Source: JAOPZW01 sp963806015
Lineage (GTDB): Bacteria; Actinomycetota; Thermoleophilia; Solirubrobacterales; Solirubrobacteraceae
Direction of reading: 5' to 3'
DNA: 64,000 bases
NCBI GenBank assembly: GCA_963806015.1
Contig: CAWDWM010000005.1
Location: 434,001-498,000, forward strand
In this document: one piece after another, positions 42,132-51,067 of the stretch
Position numbering within the stretch: the stretch's first letter is position 1
Layout of the letters: each line of letters begins with the position of its first letter
The notes under the pieces: model-generated
The model's input: the letters and a program-made list of their open reading frames with translations, nothing else
Told to the model about the DNA's origin: nothing
The model's database searches: none
Translations under genes and position numbers: made by a program

Positions 42132-43513
42132 CCGGCATCGACCTGATGGTGAGTCTCGACCGCGACGCCGCGGTCGGGCTGCGCGCGCAGCTCGAGCACC
42201 AGTTGCGCGAGAGCATTCGGGCGGGCACGCTGCGCCACGAGGCGCCGCTGCCGTCCACGCGCGCGCTGGCGCGCGAGCTGGGCGTCGCCCGCGGCGTCGT
42301 CATGGAGGCCTACGCGCAGCTCTCGGCCGAGGGCTATCTGGTGTCGCGCCAGGGCGCCCCGACGCGCGTGGCGGCGCGTGCCGCCGCTCAGCCGGCGGCC
42401 CCGGCGGCACCGCAGGCCGGTCCGCCGCGCTTCGACTTCCGCCCCGGGGCGCCGGACGTCGCGCTCTTCCCGCGCGCCGCGTGGGCCGCGGCCCTGCGCC
42501 AGGGACTGCGCGACGCGCCCGATGCGCGCTTCAGCTACAGCGACCCGCGCGGCACCCCCGAGCTGCGCGGGGCGCTCGCCACCTACCTCGGCCGGGTGCG
42601 CGGCGTGGCCGCCGAGCCCGAGACGGTCATGGTCACCTCGGGCCTGACCCAGGGGCTTGCCCTCACCTGCCGGGCACTGGCCGCGCGCGGCGTGCGGCGG
42701 ATGGCCGTCGAGGAGCCCGGCAGCGCCGACCTGCGCGCGCCGATCGCCGCGGCCGGCCTGGAGTGGATCGCAGTCGACGTCGACGGCGACGGGCTCGACG
42801 TGGAGGCGCTCGAGCGCAGCGACGTGGGCGCGGTGCTGGTCACCCCCGCCCACCAATACCCCACCGGCGTCGTGCTCGCCCCGCAGCGGCGCGCGGCGCT
42901 GCTCGCGTGGGCGGCCGCCCGCGACGCCTTCGTGCTCGAGGACGACTACGACGCCGAGTACCGCTACGACCGCCAGCCCGTCGGGGCGCTGCAGGGGCTC
43001 GACCCGCAGCGCGTCGTCTACATGAGCTCGATCAGCAAGACGCTCGCCCCGGCACTGCGGATCGGCTGGCTCGTGGCGCCACCGGCGCTCGTGCAGGCGA
43101 TCGAGCACGAGAAGGCCACCGACGACCGCGGCACACCCGTGCTCACGCAGCTCGGGCTGACCGTCATGCTCGAGCGCGGCGAGATCGACCGCCACGTGCG
43201 CAGCACGCGCCTGGTCTACCGCCGCCGGCGCGACACCCTCATCGCCGCGCTCGCGCGTCATCTCCCCGAGCTGCACCCGCGGGGCGCGGCCGCGGGGCTG
43301 CACCTGCTCGTGGACCTGCCCGACGACGTCGACGAGGGCGCGCTCGTGCGCGAGGCGGAAGGCCGCGGGGTCGGGCTCGACAGCCTCGCCCCGCACTGCG
43401 CCCGCCCCGGGCGCCCGGGCGTGATCCTCGGCTACGGCCGGATCGCCGAGCCGGCGATCGAGCGCGGCGTCCGCGCGCTGAGCGGCGCGATCGGCGCCGT
43501 GACGCGCAGCTGA
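42119..43513 (+). CDS. MocR/PdxR-type regulator (GntR helix-turn-helix plus aminotransferase fold)
   Basis: 464 residues. A GntR winged helix covers about 1-80 (LRESIRAGTLRHEAPLPSTR, ELGVARGVVMEAYAQLSAEG). From about 100 on there is a fold-type I aminotransferase domain: DFRPGAPDVALFPRAAWAAA, TPAHQYPTGVVL, EDDYDAEYRYD and the pyridoxal-phosphate lysine K307 in SSISKTLAPALRIGW. MocR proteins sense PLP or amino-acid adducts; many regulate vitamin B6 or GABA genes, but here the divergent MFS gene is the nearest target. Complete and normal length. Confidence 0.92.
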   Translation: MKASSGIDLMVSLDRDAAVGLRAQLEHQLRESIRAGTLRHEAPLPSTRALARELGVARGVVMEAYAQLSAEGYLVSRQGAPTRVAARAAAQPAAPAAPQAGPPRFDFRPGAPDVALFPRAAWAAALRQGLRDAPDARFSYSDPRGTPELRGALATYLGRVRGVAAEPETVMVTSGLTQGLALTCRALAARGVRRMAVEEPGSADLRAPIAAAGLEWIAVDVDGDGLDVEALERSDVGAVLVTPAHQYPTGVVLAPQRRAALLAWAAARDAFVLEDDYDAEYRYDRQPVGALQGLDPQRVVYMSSISKTLAPALRIGWLVAPPALVQAIEHEKATDDRGTPVLTQLGLTVMLERGEIDRHVRSTRLVYRRRRDTLIAALARHLPELHPRGAAAGLHLLVDLPDDVDEGALVREAEGRGVGLDSLAPHCARPGRPGVILGYGRIAEPAIERGVRALSGAIGAVTRS

Positions 43514-43526
43514 CGGCGCGGCGACT

Positions 43527-44420
43527 ATGGTTGGCCCCGTGTTCGCTCCCGTCGGCGCCCAGATCGGGTGGCTGGTGCTTGCCGTCGTCCTGCACGTGTG
43601 CGGGCAGGTCTCGCGGGGCATCGCGTGGCGCGGCGTGCTGGCGGCCACGTGGCCCGACGTCACGCGCCGACGCGCCTGCGCGTGGTACGTCTGCGGCGCG
43701 GGGCTCAGCGGCGTGCTGTCGCCGCGCGGCGGCGACGCGGTCCGCGTGACGCTGGCCAGGCGCGAGCTGCGGGACGCCACCTGGCCGGCGCTTGCCGGCA
43801 CGCTGTGCGCCGAGGCTTCGTTCGAGAGCATCTCGGGCCTGACGATGCTGCTCGCGGCCGTCGCACTCGGCGTCGGCAGCCTCCACGCCCCGCCGGTCGC
43901 GCTGCTCGCGGCCGTGGCGCTTGCGGCCCCGGCCGCGGCACTGCTCTCGGCGCGCTCGGCGCGCGTGCGCCACACGGTGCGCGAGGTGGGCCGCGGCGCC
44001 GCCGTGCTGCGCAGGCCCGGGCACTGCGCGCGCCACGTGCTGCCCTACCAGGCGGGCGCCCGCGTGCTGCGGCTCGGCTCGGCGACCTGCTTCCTGCTCG
44101 CCTTCGGCCTGCCCGTGGCGCCCGCCATCGTCGTCGCCGCCGTCCTCGCACAGGGCTCGGGCGCCGCGGTGCCGATCCCCGGCGCCGGCCTGGCGGCCAT
44201 CGGCGCCGCGCTGCTCGTCGCCCTGCCGTTCGCTGCCGGGCACCCGCTCGACGGCGGCGCGCTGGCGTCGCTGGCCGTAGTGTGGCCCGCGGCGCTCACG
44301 CTCGTGGGCGTGGCCATCTCCGTCGCCCTCCTCGGGCACCTGTGCGGCGCGCGCACGCCGCGGGCGCTCGTGCGCGCCGCGCGCTCGCTGCGGCCACAGC
44401 CCGCGCCCATCATCCCGTGA
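43527..44420 (+). CDS. Flippase-like integral membrane protein
   Basis: 297 residues with about seven hydrophobic segments (for example WLVLAVVLHVCGQVSRGIAW, LTMLLAAVALGVGSL, PAIVVAAVLAQGSGAAVPI). The RGIAWRGVLAA and VPIPGAGLAAIGAALL segments recall lysylphosphatidylglycerol synthase transmembrane (UPF0104) flippase-like proteins. Function unproven. It starts 13 bases after the MocR gene and overlaps the ZIP transporter gene (GTGA), so the three may be one unit. Confidence 0.65.
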   Translation: MVGPVFAPVGAQIGWLVLAVVLHVCGQVSRGIAWRGVLAATWPDVTRRRACAWYVCGAGLSGVLSPRGGDAVRVTLARRELRDATWPALAGTLCAEASFESISGLTMLLAAVALGVGSLHAPPVALLAAVALAAPAAALLSARSARVRHTVREVGRGAAVLRRPGHCARHVLPYQAGARVLRLGSATCFLLAFGLPVAPAIVVAAVLAQGSGAAVPIPGAGLAAIGAALLVALPFAAGHPLDGGALASLAVVWPAALTLVGVAISVALLGHLCGARTPRALVRAARSLRPQPAPIIP

Positions 44421-45109
44421 CATCGGCGCTCGGCTGGGGCGCGCTCGCCGCGTCCTCGCTCGTCGTCGGCGCGCTGCTGGGCCTGGCCCGCGCGTGGCCG
44501 GACCGCATCGTGGGCATCGTGCTCGCCTTCGGCGCCGGCGCCCTCGTGAGCGCGGTCAGCTTCGACCTCGCCGAGGAGGGCCTGCACATCGGCAGCGGCG
44601 CCGCGGTGGGAGCCGGTCTCGCCGTCGGCGCGCTCACCTACTTCGGGCTCAACCGCCTCGTGGAGCGACGAGCGTCGGGCGCCGGCGCCGGCGCCGGCCC
44701 GGCGCTCGCCCTCGGCGCCTTCCTCGACGGCATCCCCGAGCAGATGGTGCTCGGTATCGGCCTCGCGACCGGCCAGGGCGTCAGCGTCAGCCTGCTGGCG
44801 GCCATCTTCGTGTCGAACCTGCCCGAGGCCATCGGCTCGGCCAGCGAGATGCGCGCGGCGGGGAGCCGCCCGGCGACGATCCGCCGGCTGTGGATCGCGG
44901 TGGCCGTCGTCTGCACGCTGGCCTCTCTGGCCGGGTACGCGATCGCCGACACCACCTCCGGCGACGTCAAGGCGGGCATCAACGGCTTCGCCGCCGGCGC
45001 CCTGCTGGTCATGCTCATCGACTCGATGATCCCCGAGGCCGCGCGCAAGGCCGGCGATGTCGCCGGCCTCGTCACGGTCCTCGGGTTCGCGGTCGCCATC
45101 GCCCTCTAG
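44417..45109 (+). CDS. ZIP-family metal transporter
   Basis: 230 residues from GTG 44417. About eight helices. Typical ZIP elements are present: FGAGALVSAVSFDLAEEGLH in helix 2, and ALGAFLDGIPEQMVLGIGLA and FVSNLPEAIGSASEMRAAG, corresponding to the helix 4/5 metal-binding region (here D-G-x-P-E and N-x-P-E). It likely moves a divalent metal such as zinc. Overlaps the flippase-like gene by 4 bases; convergent with the DHA2 pump gene. Confidence 0.85.
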   Translation: MTSALGWGALAASSLVVGALLGLARAWPDRIVGIVLAFGAGALVSAVSFDLAEEGLHIGSGAAVGAGLAVGALTYFGLNRLVERRASGAGAGAGPALALGAFLDGIPEQMVLGIGLATGQGVSVSLLAAIFVSNLPEAIGSASEMRAAGSRPATIRRLWIAVAVVCTLASLAGYAIADTTSGDVKAGINGFAAGALLVMLIDSMIPEAARKAGDVAGLVTVLGFAVAIAL

Positions 45110-45116
45110 GAGGAGC

Positions 45117-46676
45117 TCATGCCGCACGCCCGGCCTGCACGGCGAGCTCCATGGTGGCGCTGCTCTGCGTCTCCTCGGCGGACCGGGCGGGCAGGCGGCG
45201 GATGACGATGACGGCGGCCGCGAAGGCGGCGACCGAGGCCGCGCAGAGCCCGAGGCCCAGGGCGGCGGTGAAGGCACTGGCCGCGCTGTGGGCCAGCGAG
45301 GAGCCCTGGTCCGCGGGGAGCTGCGCGGCGACGGCGTCGGCGCCACCGAGCGAGTCCTTGACCGCGTCCTGCGTGCCCGACGGCAGCCCGGAGGCGGCGT
45401 CGGCGACGCGCGAGCTGTAGAACGACGCGACCAGCGAGCCGATCACGGCGGTCCCCAGCGCGCCGCCGACCTGGCGGGTGACGTCGTTCATCGCCGACGC
45501 CACGCCGGCCTTCTCCTTGGGCACCGCGCCCATGACCGAGTGGGTGGCCGGCCCCATGATGCAGCCCATGGAGAGCGCCACGCCGAAGAACCACAGGCCG
45601 ATCGGCCAGTACGGCATGTCGCTCGTCCACACCAGGGTCGTCGCCTGCATCGCGCCGAGACCAAGCAGCCCGCCGGCCACCACGCGGGTGGCGCCGAGGC
45701 GCTCGACGAGCTTTGGCGAGCGCGTCGCGCCGAGCATCAGCCCGAAGGCGAGCGGGACCATCGCCGCGCCCGCCTCCAGCGCCGAGTAGTCCTTGGCGAA
45801 CTGCAGGAACTGCGTAAGCGCGAAGATCGCGCCGAACAGCGAGAAGAAGGCCAGGCTGATCGACAGCGAGCCGATGCTGAAGCGCGGGCTGCGGAACAGG
45901 CTCAGGTCGAGCATCGGTGCGGAGGTGCGCAGCTCCCAGGCCACGAACGCGGCGCCCAGCGCCAGCGCGCCGCCGAACGCGCCGAGGATGACCGGGTCCA
46001 CCCAGCCGCGCTCGGGAGCCTCGATGACCGCGTAGATGAGCGCCACGAGGGCGCCGATCGACAGCAGTGCGCCGGGGGCGTCGAAGCGGCCCGGGTCGGG
46101 GTCGCGCGAATCGGGCACGAAGCGGATGCCGGCCACGAAGGCGACGAGCGCCACGGGCACGTTGATGAGAAAGACCGAGGACCAGTCGAAGTACTCGAGC
46201 AGCAGGCCGCCGAACAGCGGGCCGAGACCGACGCCGATGGCGGCGGTGCCGGCCCACACGCCGATCGCCTTGGCGCGCTCTTCGCGCGGGAAGACGTTCG
46301 TGATGATCGACAGCGTGGCGGGCATGATCAGCGCTCCGCCGACGCCCATCAGGGCGCGGACGGCGATGAGCTGCGTGGACGTCTCGACGAAGAGGACGGC
46401 GAGGCTCGAGAGGCCGAACAGAGCGATGCCGCTCTGCAGCGCGCGCTTGCGGCCGAAGCGGTCGCCGAGCATGCCCATCGTGAGCAGCAGGCCGGCGAAG
46501 GAGACGAGGTAGGAGTCGACCATCCACTGCAGCGTCGAGCTCGAGGCGTCGAAGTGCTCCTGCAGGGACGGGAGGGCGACGTTGAGGATCGTGTTGTCGA
46601 GCCCGATGATGACGAGGCTCAAGGCGAGGACGCGGAGGATGGTCCAGCGTCGTGCGTGGATGAGGTCAGCAGTCAT
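45117..46676 (-). CDS. DHA2-family (14-helix) MFS drug exporter
   Basis: 519 residues from ATG 46676. Family features: LDNTILNVALPSLQEHF in helix 1, the loop 2-3 motif GMLGDRFGRKRAL, and motif C-like GVGGALIMPATLSII in helix 5. Fourteen helices are predicted, as in EmrB/QacA proteins, which export hydrophobic compounds in exchange for protons. It is divergent from the LAL-type regulator at 46759, which is the likely regulator. Confidence 0.9.
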   Translation of the reverse strand: MTADLIHARRWTILRVLALSLVIIGLDNTILNVALPSLQEHFDASSSTLQWMVDSYLVSFAGLLLTMGMLGDRFGRKRALQSGIALFGLSSLAVLFVETSTQLIAVRALMGVGGALIMPATLSIITNVFPREERAKAIGVWAGTAAIGVGLGPLFGGLLLEYFDWSSVFLINVPVALVAFVAGIRFVPDSRDPDPGRFDAPGALLSIGALVALIYAVIEAPERGWVDPVILGAFGGALALGAAFVAWELRTSAPMLDLSLFRSPRFSIGSLSISLAFFSLFGAIFALTQFLQFAKDYSALEAGAAMVPLAFGLMLGATRSPKLVERLGATRVVAGGLLGLGAMQATTLVWTSDMPYWPIGLWFFGVALSMGCIMGPATHSVMGAVPKEKAGVASAMNDVTRQVGGALGTAVIGSLVASFYSSRVADAASGLPSGTQDAVKDSLGGADAVAAQLPADQGSSLAHSAASAFTAALGLGLCAASVAAFAAAVIVIRRLPARSAEETQSSATMELAVQAGRAA

Positions 46677-46722
46677 GCTGCGATGGTGGGCTCTGAGCAT
46701 CCTGGTCGAATCGAGCACATCA

Positions 46723-46742
46723 CTAGTCCCACCTCCTAGTCC
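46723..46742. promoter_or_regulatory. CTAGTCC direct repeat in divergent promoter
   Basis: CTAGTCC occurs at 46723-46729 and 46736-46742, 13 bases apart, in the 82-bp gap between the DHA2 pump and the LAL regulator. Its spacing suits a dimeric helix-turn-helix protein or overlapping promoter elements. Confidence 0.4.
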
Positions 46743-46758
46743 GTCGTAGAGTCGGACC

Positions 46759-49491
46759 GTGCTGCTGGGGCGAGAGAGCGAGTGCGCGGCCGTCAACCGC
46801 CTGCTCCACGCGGCAGGGGAATCGCGCAGCGGCACGCTCGTCGTCCGCGGCGACGCCGGGATCGGCAAGACCGCGCTGCTGCAGTACGCGCTGCAACAGG
46901 CGGACGGGATGCGGGTGCTCACCGGCGCCGGCGTGGAGGCCGAGTCCGAGCTGCCCTTCGCCGGGCTGCATCAGCTGCTGTGGCCGCTCCTCGACCGCGC
47001 CGGCGAGCTGCCCGACGTGCAGAGCGCGGCGCTGCGGGGCGCCTTCGGGATGTCGGACGAGGGCGTGAAGGACCGCTTCCTCGTCTCGGTGGCGGTCTTG
47101 GGCCTGCTCACGGCGGCCGCCGACGCGCAACCACTGCTGTGCGTGGTCGACGACGCGCACTGGCTGGACGGCGCGTCGGCCGAGGCGCTGGTGTTCGTCG
47201 CGCGGCGACTGCAGGCCGATCCGATCGCGGTGCTCATCGGGGCGCGCGACGGCGACGCGCGGCAGTTCGATGCCCATGGGCTGCCCGAGCTGAGGCTCGC
47301 CGGGCTGAGCGATGCGGACGCCGCTGCGCTGCTCGACAGCGCGCTGCCCGCGGTCGTGCGCGAGGAGCTCGTCGGCGCCACCGGCGGCAATCCGCTCGCT
47401 CTGCTCGAGCTCCCGACGGCGCTCACCGACGACGAGCGCACCGGCCGCGCGCCACTGCGCCTGGACCTGCCGCTCAACGAGCGCATCGAGCGCGCCTTCA
47501 TGGTCCGCGTCGAGCCGCTCGGGGACGCCGCGCGCCGCCTGCTCGTGCTGGCGGCAGCCGACGACAGCGGCGACGTCGGGACGCTGCTGCGGGCCTCCGA
47601 GCGTCTGGGCTTCGGGCCCGATGCCCTCGACGTCGCGGAGCGCGCCGGCCTGCTGACCGCCGATGGTCCGCGGCTGCGCTTCCGCCATCCGCTCGTGCGC
47701 TCGGCGGTCTACCGCGCCGCGGGCTTCGCCGAGCGTCGTGCGGCGCACCAGGCGCTTGCCGCCGTACTCGAAGACGACGCCGACGTCGACCGGCGCGCGT
47801 GGCACCGCGCCGCCGCCGCCACCGCCCCCGACGACGACGCGGCCGAAGCGCTGGTCCTCACTGCCGACCATGCCGCCAGCCGCGGCGGGCACACGGCCGC
47901 CGCCCGCGCCCTGGAGCGCGCCGCGGAGCTCGATTCCGATCCCCAGCGCCGCGCCGAGCACCTGGTGGCGGCCGCCGTCTCCTCGGCGATGGCCGGGCGC
48001 TTCAGCCATGCCGTGTCGCTGCTCGATCGCGCCGAGCCCGACCTGCGCGACCCGATGGTGCGCGGCACCGCGGCGAGGGTTCGCGGCATGTTGTCGATGG
48101 CCATCGGGCGACCGGCGGATGCCTACCGGCTGCTGGCCGACGCAGCGCGCACGCTGCTGCCGGCCGACCGCCCCGCCGGCCTCGGGCTGTTGATGCGTGC
48201 GTGCATGGCCGCCGCGGTGAGCGGTGAGCCGGACGCGATCCACCGCATGCTCGCCGAGCTCGACACCGAGCCGCGCAGCGGTGCGGAGCTGTTCCCGAGC
48301 CGGCTCATGAACGGCATCAGCAAGCTGATCGCGGGCGACGCGGCCGCCGGCGCGGCGTCGATCGAGGAGGCGCTCGCGCTCGCGGACAACCTGGAGATCC
48401 TCGAGCAGGTGCAGCAGGCCGGTGGCGGCGCCATCTTCATCGGCGACTGGGGCCGCGCGCGGCGCTATTTCGACCGCGCGATCCTCATGGCCCGCGATCG
48501 CGGGGCGGCCGCTGTGCTTCTCGAGACCCTGGGCCTGCGCGCGGTCATCGCCCTGTGGGAGCGCCGGCTGGCCGACGCTGCCGCCGATGCGGACGAGGCC
48601 GTGCGACTCGCCGACGACATCGGCGCCGGGAACGCCCGCGCCGTGCCGGTCACGGTGCTGGCCTGGCTCGCGGGGCTGCGAGGCGACGAGGAGGCGTGCC
48701 GGGGGCACGCCGACGCGGTGCTGGCGCTCGCGATCGAGCGCGGGCTCGCGCTCCCGGCCGGCCTGGCGACGTGGGCACTCGCGCAGCTCGACCTCGCGGC
48801 CGGGCGCTGGAACGAGGCGCTGCTGCGGCTCACCGCGATCGAAGAGGTGCGCCCGGGCTTCGGACACCCGTTCCTGCCCGTCCTGAGCTCGTGGGACCGC
48901 GTCGAGGCGGCGGTGCTCGCGGGGCATCCGGACGTCGTCGAGCGGGCGCTGGTGCGCTTCGCCCCATGGGCCGCGGTTGCCGCGGCGCCGTGGGCGGCGC
49001 CGGTGCTGGCCGACTGCCGCGCGCTGGCCGCGCCCGCCGACGAGGCCGACGCGCACTTCGAGGCCGCGATCGGCTGCGTCGACCGCGCGGGGCCGCTCGA
49101 CCGCGCGCGGATCCACCTGCACTACGGCGAGTACCTGCGCCGCGAGCGCCGACGGATCGACGCCCGCGTCCATCTGCGCGCCGCCGTCGAGGGCTTCGAG
49201 TCGCTCGGCGCGGCCCCGTGGGCCGAGCGCGCCCTGCGCGAACTGCGCGCCACCGGCGAGAAGGCCCGCAAGCGCAACGTCAGCCCGCTGACCGAGCTCA
49301 CGCCGCAGGAGCGGCAGATCGCCCGGCTCGTCGGCGACGGCGCGACCAACAAGGAGGTCGCATCGCAGCTCTTCGTGAGCCCCAAGACGGTCGAGTACCA
49401 CCTGCGCAAGGTGTTCGCCAAGCTCGGTATCTCCTCGCGGATGGCACTCGTCGGGCTCGAGCTCGACGAAGCCGCGCGAGCGCCCGCCTGA
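46759..49491 (+). CDS. LAL-type LuxR regulator with AAA ATPase domain
   Basis: 910 residues from GTG 46759. The N-terminal ATPase has Walker A GDAGIGKT (31-38) and Walker B LLCVVDDAHWLD; a long helical TPR-like middle (about 330-830) follows; the LuxR helix-turn-helix lies at about 841-905 (LTELTPQERQIARLVGDGAT, SPKTVEYHLRKVFAKLGIS). These large ATP-dependent regulators (MalT-like) often control efflux or secondary metabolism genes. Divergent DHA2 pump is the best candidate target. Confidence 0.92.
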   Translation: MLLGRESECAAVNRLLHAAGESRSGTLVVRGDAGIGKTALLQYALQQADGMRVLTGAGVEAESELPFAGLHQLLWPLLDRAGELPDVQSAALRGAFGMSDEGVKDRFLVSVAVLGLLTAAADAQPLLCVVDDAHWLDGASAEALVFVARRLQADPIAVLIGARDGDARQFDAHGLPELRLAGLSDADAAALLDSALPAVVREELVGATGGNPLALLELPTALTDDERTGRAPLRLDLPLNERIERAFMVRVEPLGDAARRLLVLAAADDSGDVGTLLRASERLGFGPDALDVAERAGLLTADGPRLRFRHPLVRSAVYRAAGFAERRAAHQALAAVLEDDADVDRRAWHRAAAATAPDDDAAEALVLTADHAASRGGHTAAARALERAAELDSDPQRRAEHLVAAAVSSAMAGRFSHAVSLLDRAEPDLRDPMVRGTAARVRGMLSMAIGRPADAYRLLADAARTLLPADRPAGLGLLMRACMAAAVSGEPDAIHRMLAELDTEPRSGAELFPSRLMNGISKLIAGDAAAGAASIEEALALADNLEILEQVQQAGGGAIFIGDWGRARRYFDRAILMARDRGAAAVLLETLGLRAVIALWERRLADAAADADEAVRLADDIGAGNARAVPVTVLAWLAGLRGDEEACRGHADAVLALAIERGLALPAGLATWALAQLDLAAGRWNEALLRLTAIEEVRPGFGHPFLPVLSSWDRVEAAVLAGHPDVVERALVRFAPWAAVAAAPWAAPVLADCRALAAPADEADAHFEAAIGCVDRAGPLDRARIHLHYGEYLRRERRRIDARVHLRAAVEGFESLGAAPWAERALRELRATGEKARKRNVSPLTELTPQERQIARLVGDGATNKEVASQLFVSPKTVEYHLRKVFAKLGISSRMALVGLELDEAARAPA

Positions 49492-49538
49492 ATCGATGCG
49501 AGCTCTGGCGCGCGTGCGCCGACCCCCCGAGGCTTGGG

Positions 49539-50849
49539 CTAGCGGAGGTCGGGTGCGAGCGCCGCGTCGAAGAAGGCGGCCACGCGGCGCTCGTACTCGG
49601 CCGGCGCCCGGCGGATGGCGCCGGTGTGCTGCGCGTCGGGGAGGTTCCAGTGCTCGACCGGGCGCTCGCCGGCGTCGCGGTCGTACTTGACGTTGAAGCG
49701 GTACTCCTCGGCGCGGCCGGCCGAGATGAGCAGCAGCGGTGAGGAGATGCGCTCGATCATGTCCTGCAGCGGCGGCCCGGACCTCGTGCCCGAGGTGATC
49801 CTGACCGTCGCGAACTCGGCGGCCAGGAACGGCGTGAGCGCGGTGATCCCCTGCAGGCGGCGCCAGTCCTCGAAGGACTCCGCGGCCGTCCCGTCGGCGA
49901 CGACGGCGTGGAGGTTCGCTCCCTCGCCGGCGGCCTGGATGAGGGTGTCCGCGCCGGTTGACAGGCCCAGGCCCCCGATGCGCTCGGCGTCGACCTCGAG
50001 GCGGCCCTTCAGGAAGCGCAGGGCGCCCGCGATGTCCTTGGTCCAGCCCCAGCCGAACGCGTTCTGGGTCCCTTCGCTCCTCCCGCGCCCGCGGGCGTCG
50101 TAGAGCAGGACGCCATAGCCGTGGCGGACCAGGACCCTGGCATGGGCGACCGCGCCGCTGCGGTCGCCGCTACCCCCGTGGAGCACGATGATCGTCGCCC
50201 CGTTGCGCGTCGGGCGATACCAGCCCGAGAGGTGGACGCCGTCGGCGGCGTCGAAGGCGACCTCGCGGTAGTCCGCGCTGGGCGGGGCGCCGATCGGCTC
50301 GCGGAACTTGTGCGTCTCGGTGAGCGCGGTGCCGATGGGGACGACGGTGTAGAAGGCGAGGATGAGCCCGACGGGCACGGCGGTGATCCGCCGCGCCCAG
50401 CGCTGGCGGGGCCCGGCGGGTCCCTCGCCGCGATGGCGCCACGGGATCGCGGCGGCGAGGCCGACCAGCACGACGCCGGCCGCGAGCGCGAGGACACCCG
50501 TCAGATCGCCCGCGGCGAGCGACTCGGCGGCGATGTGCCTGACGTGCAGGGCACCGTTGACGATCGCGAGCGCACCGAAGAAGAAGGCCATCGCCGCGCG
50601 CGCCGCGGGGCGCACGAACGCGAACGCGTAGATCGCGCCGAGCCCCAGGACGAGCGACACGGCGGCCGCGAGCACGTGCTGGCCCGGGCCGACGCCCGGC
50701 CCGCGGTGCACGAACGCGTCGTCGAGACCGTGCAGCAATGCGGCGGCGGTCGCGGCGCTGAAGACCACCACCTCGGGCGTGCGGCGGGCCGGTCGGCGCC
50801 GCGTCCACGCCCACAGCGTCGCGCGCTCCCTTACCGTGGTGGTCGTCAT
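49539..50849 (-). CDS. Membrane-anchored alpha/beta-hydrolase
   Basis: 436 residues. Residues about 28-185 hold five hydrophobic segments (VVFSAATAAALLHGLDDAF, HVLAAAVSLVLGLGAIYAFA, VLALAAGVVLVGLAAAIPW). The hydrolase part has the oxyanion motif VLHGGSGDRS, DARGRGRSEG, the nucleophile GLSTGAD, and a C-terminal histidine in PDAQHTGAIRR. This is a peptidase S9-like/BAAT-type esterase fold. Substrate unknown. It is the last gene on its strand before DUF2182 on the other. Confidence 0.82.
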   Translation of the reverse strand: MTTTTVRERATLWAWTRRRPARRTPEVVVFSAATAAALLHGLDDAFVHRGPGVGPGQHVLAAAVSLVLGLGAIYAFAFVRPAARAAMAFFFGALAIVNGALHVRHIAAESLAAGDLTGVLALAAGVVLVGLAAAIPWRHRGEGPAGPRQRWARRITAVPVGLILAFYTVVPIGTALTETHKFREPIGAPPSADYREVAFDAADGVHLSGWYRPTRNGATIIVLHGGSGDRSGAVAHARVLVRHGYGVLLYDARGRGRSEGTQNAFGWGWTKDIAGALRFLKGRLEVDAERIGGLGLSTGADTLIQAAGEGANLHAVVADGTAAESFEDWRRLQGITALTPFLAAEFATVRITSGTRSGPPLQDMIERISSPLLLISAGRAEEYRFNVKYDRDAGERPVEHWNLPDAQHTGAIRRAPAEYERRVAAFFDAALAPDLR

Positions 50850-51028
50850 CCCATGACGGTCCCAGCGTCACGACACCCCTCCCAGGGGGCCTCCCGGCGT
50901 CCGCCGGGCGCGAAGGCGCCCGGTCCACGTACGGGTGGCCACATCAGCGTCGCCCGGCAACGCCGACCGATGAGTTCCGGGCCTCGGAGCCGTCTGTAGT
51001 GGAAATGAGCGACAACGGAGGAACCGCG

Positions 51029-51067
51029 ATGACCGAGCACCAGGTCGCAACCGAGGAGCAGTGGTGA
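51029..51067 (+). CDS. 12-residue leader ORF before DUF2182 gene
   Basis: MTEHQVATEEQW, preceded by CGGAGG at 8 bases spacing (the best Shine-Dalgarno in this area), stops at TGA 51065-51067 whose last base begins the DUF2182 ATG (TGATG). It may serve to load ribosomes for the next gene, or be the tail of a lost upstream gene. Confidence 0.45.
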   Translation: MTEHQVATEEQW

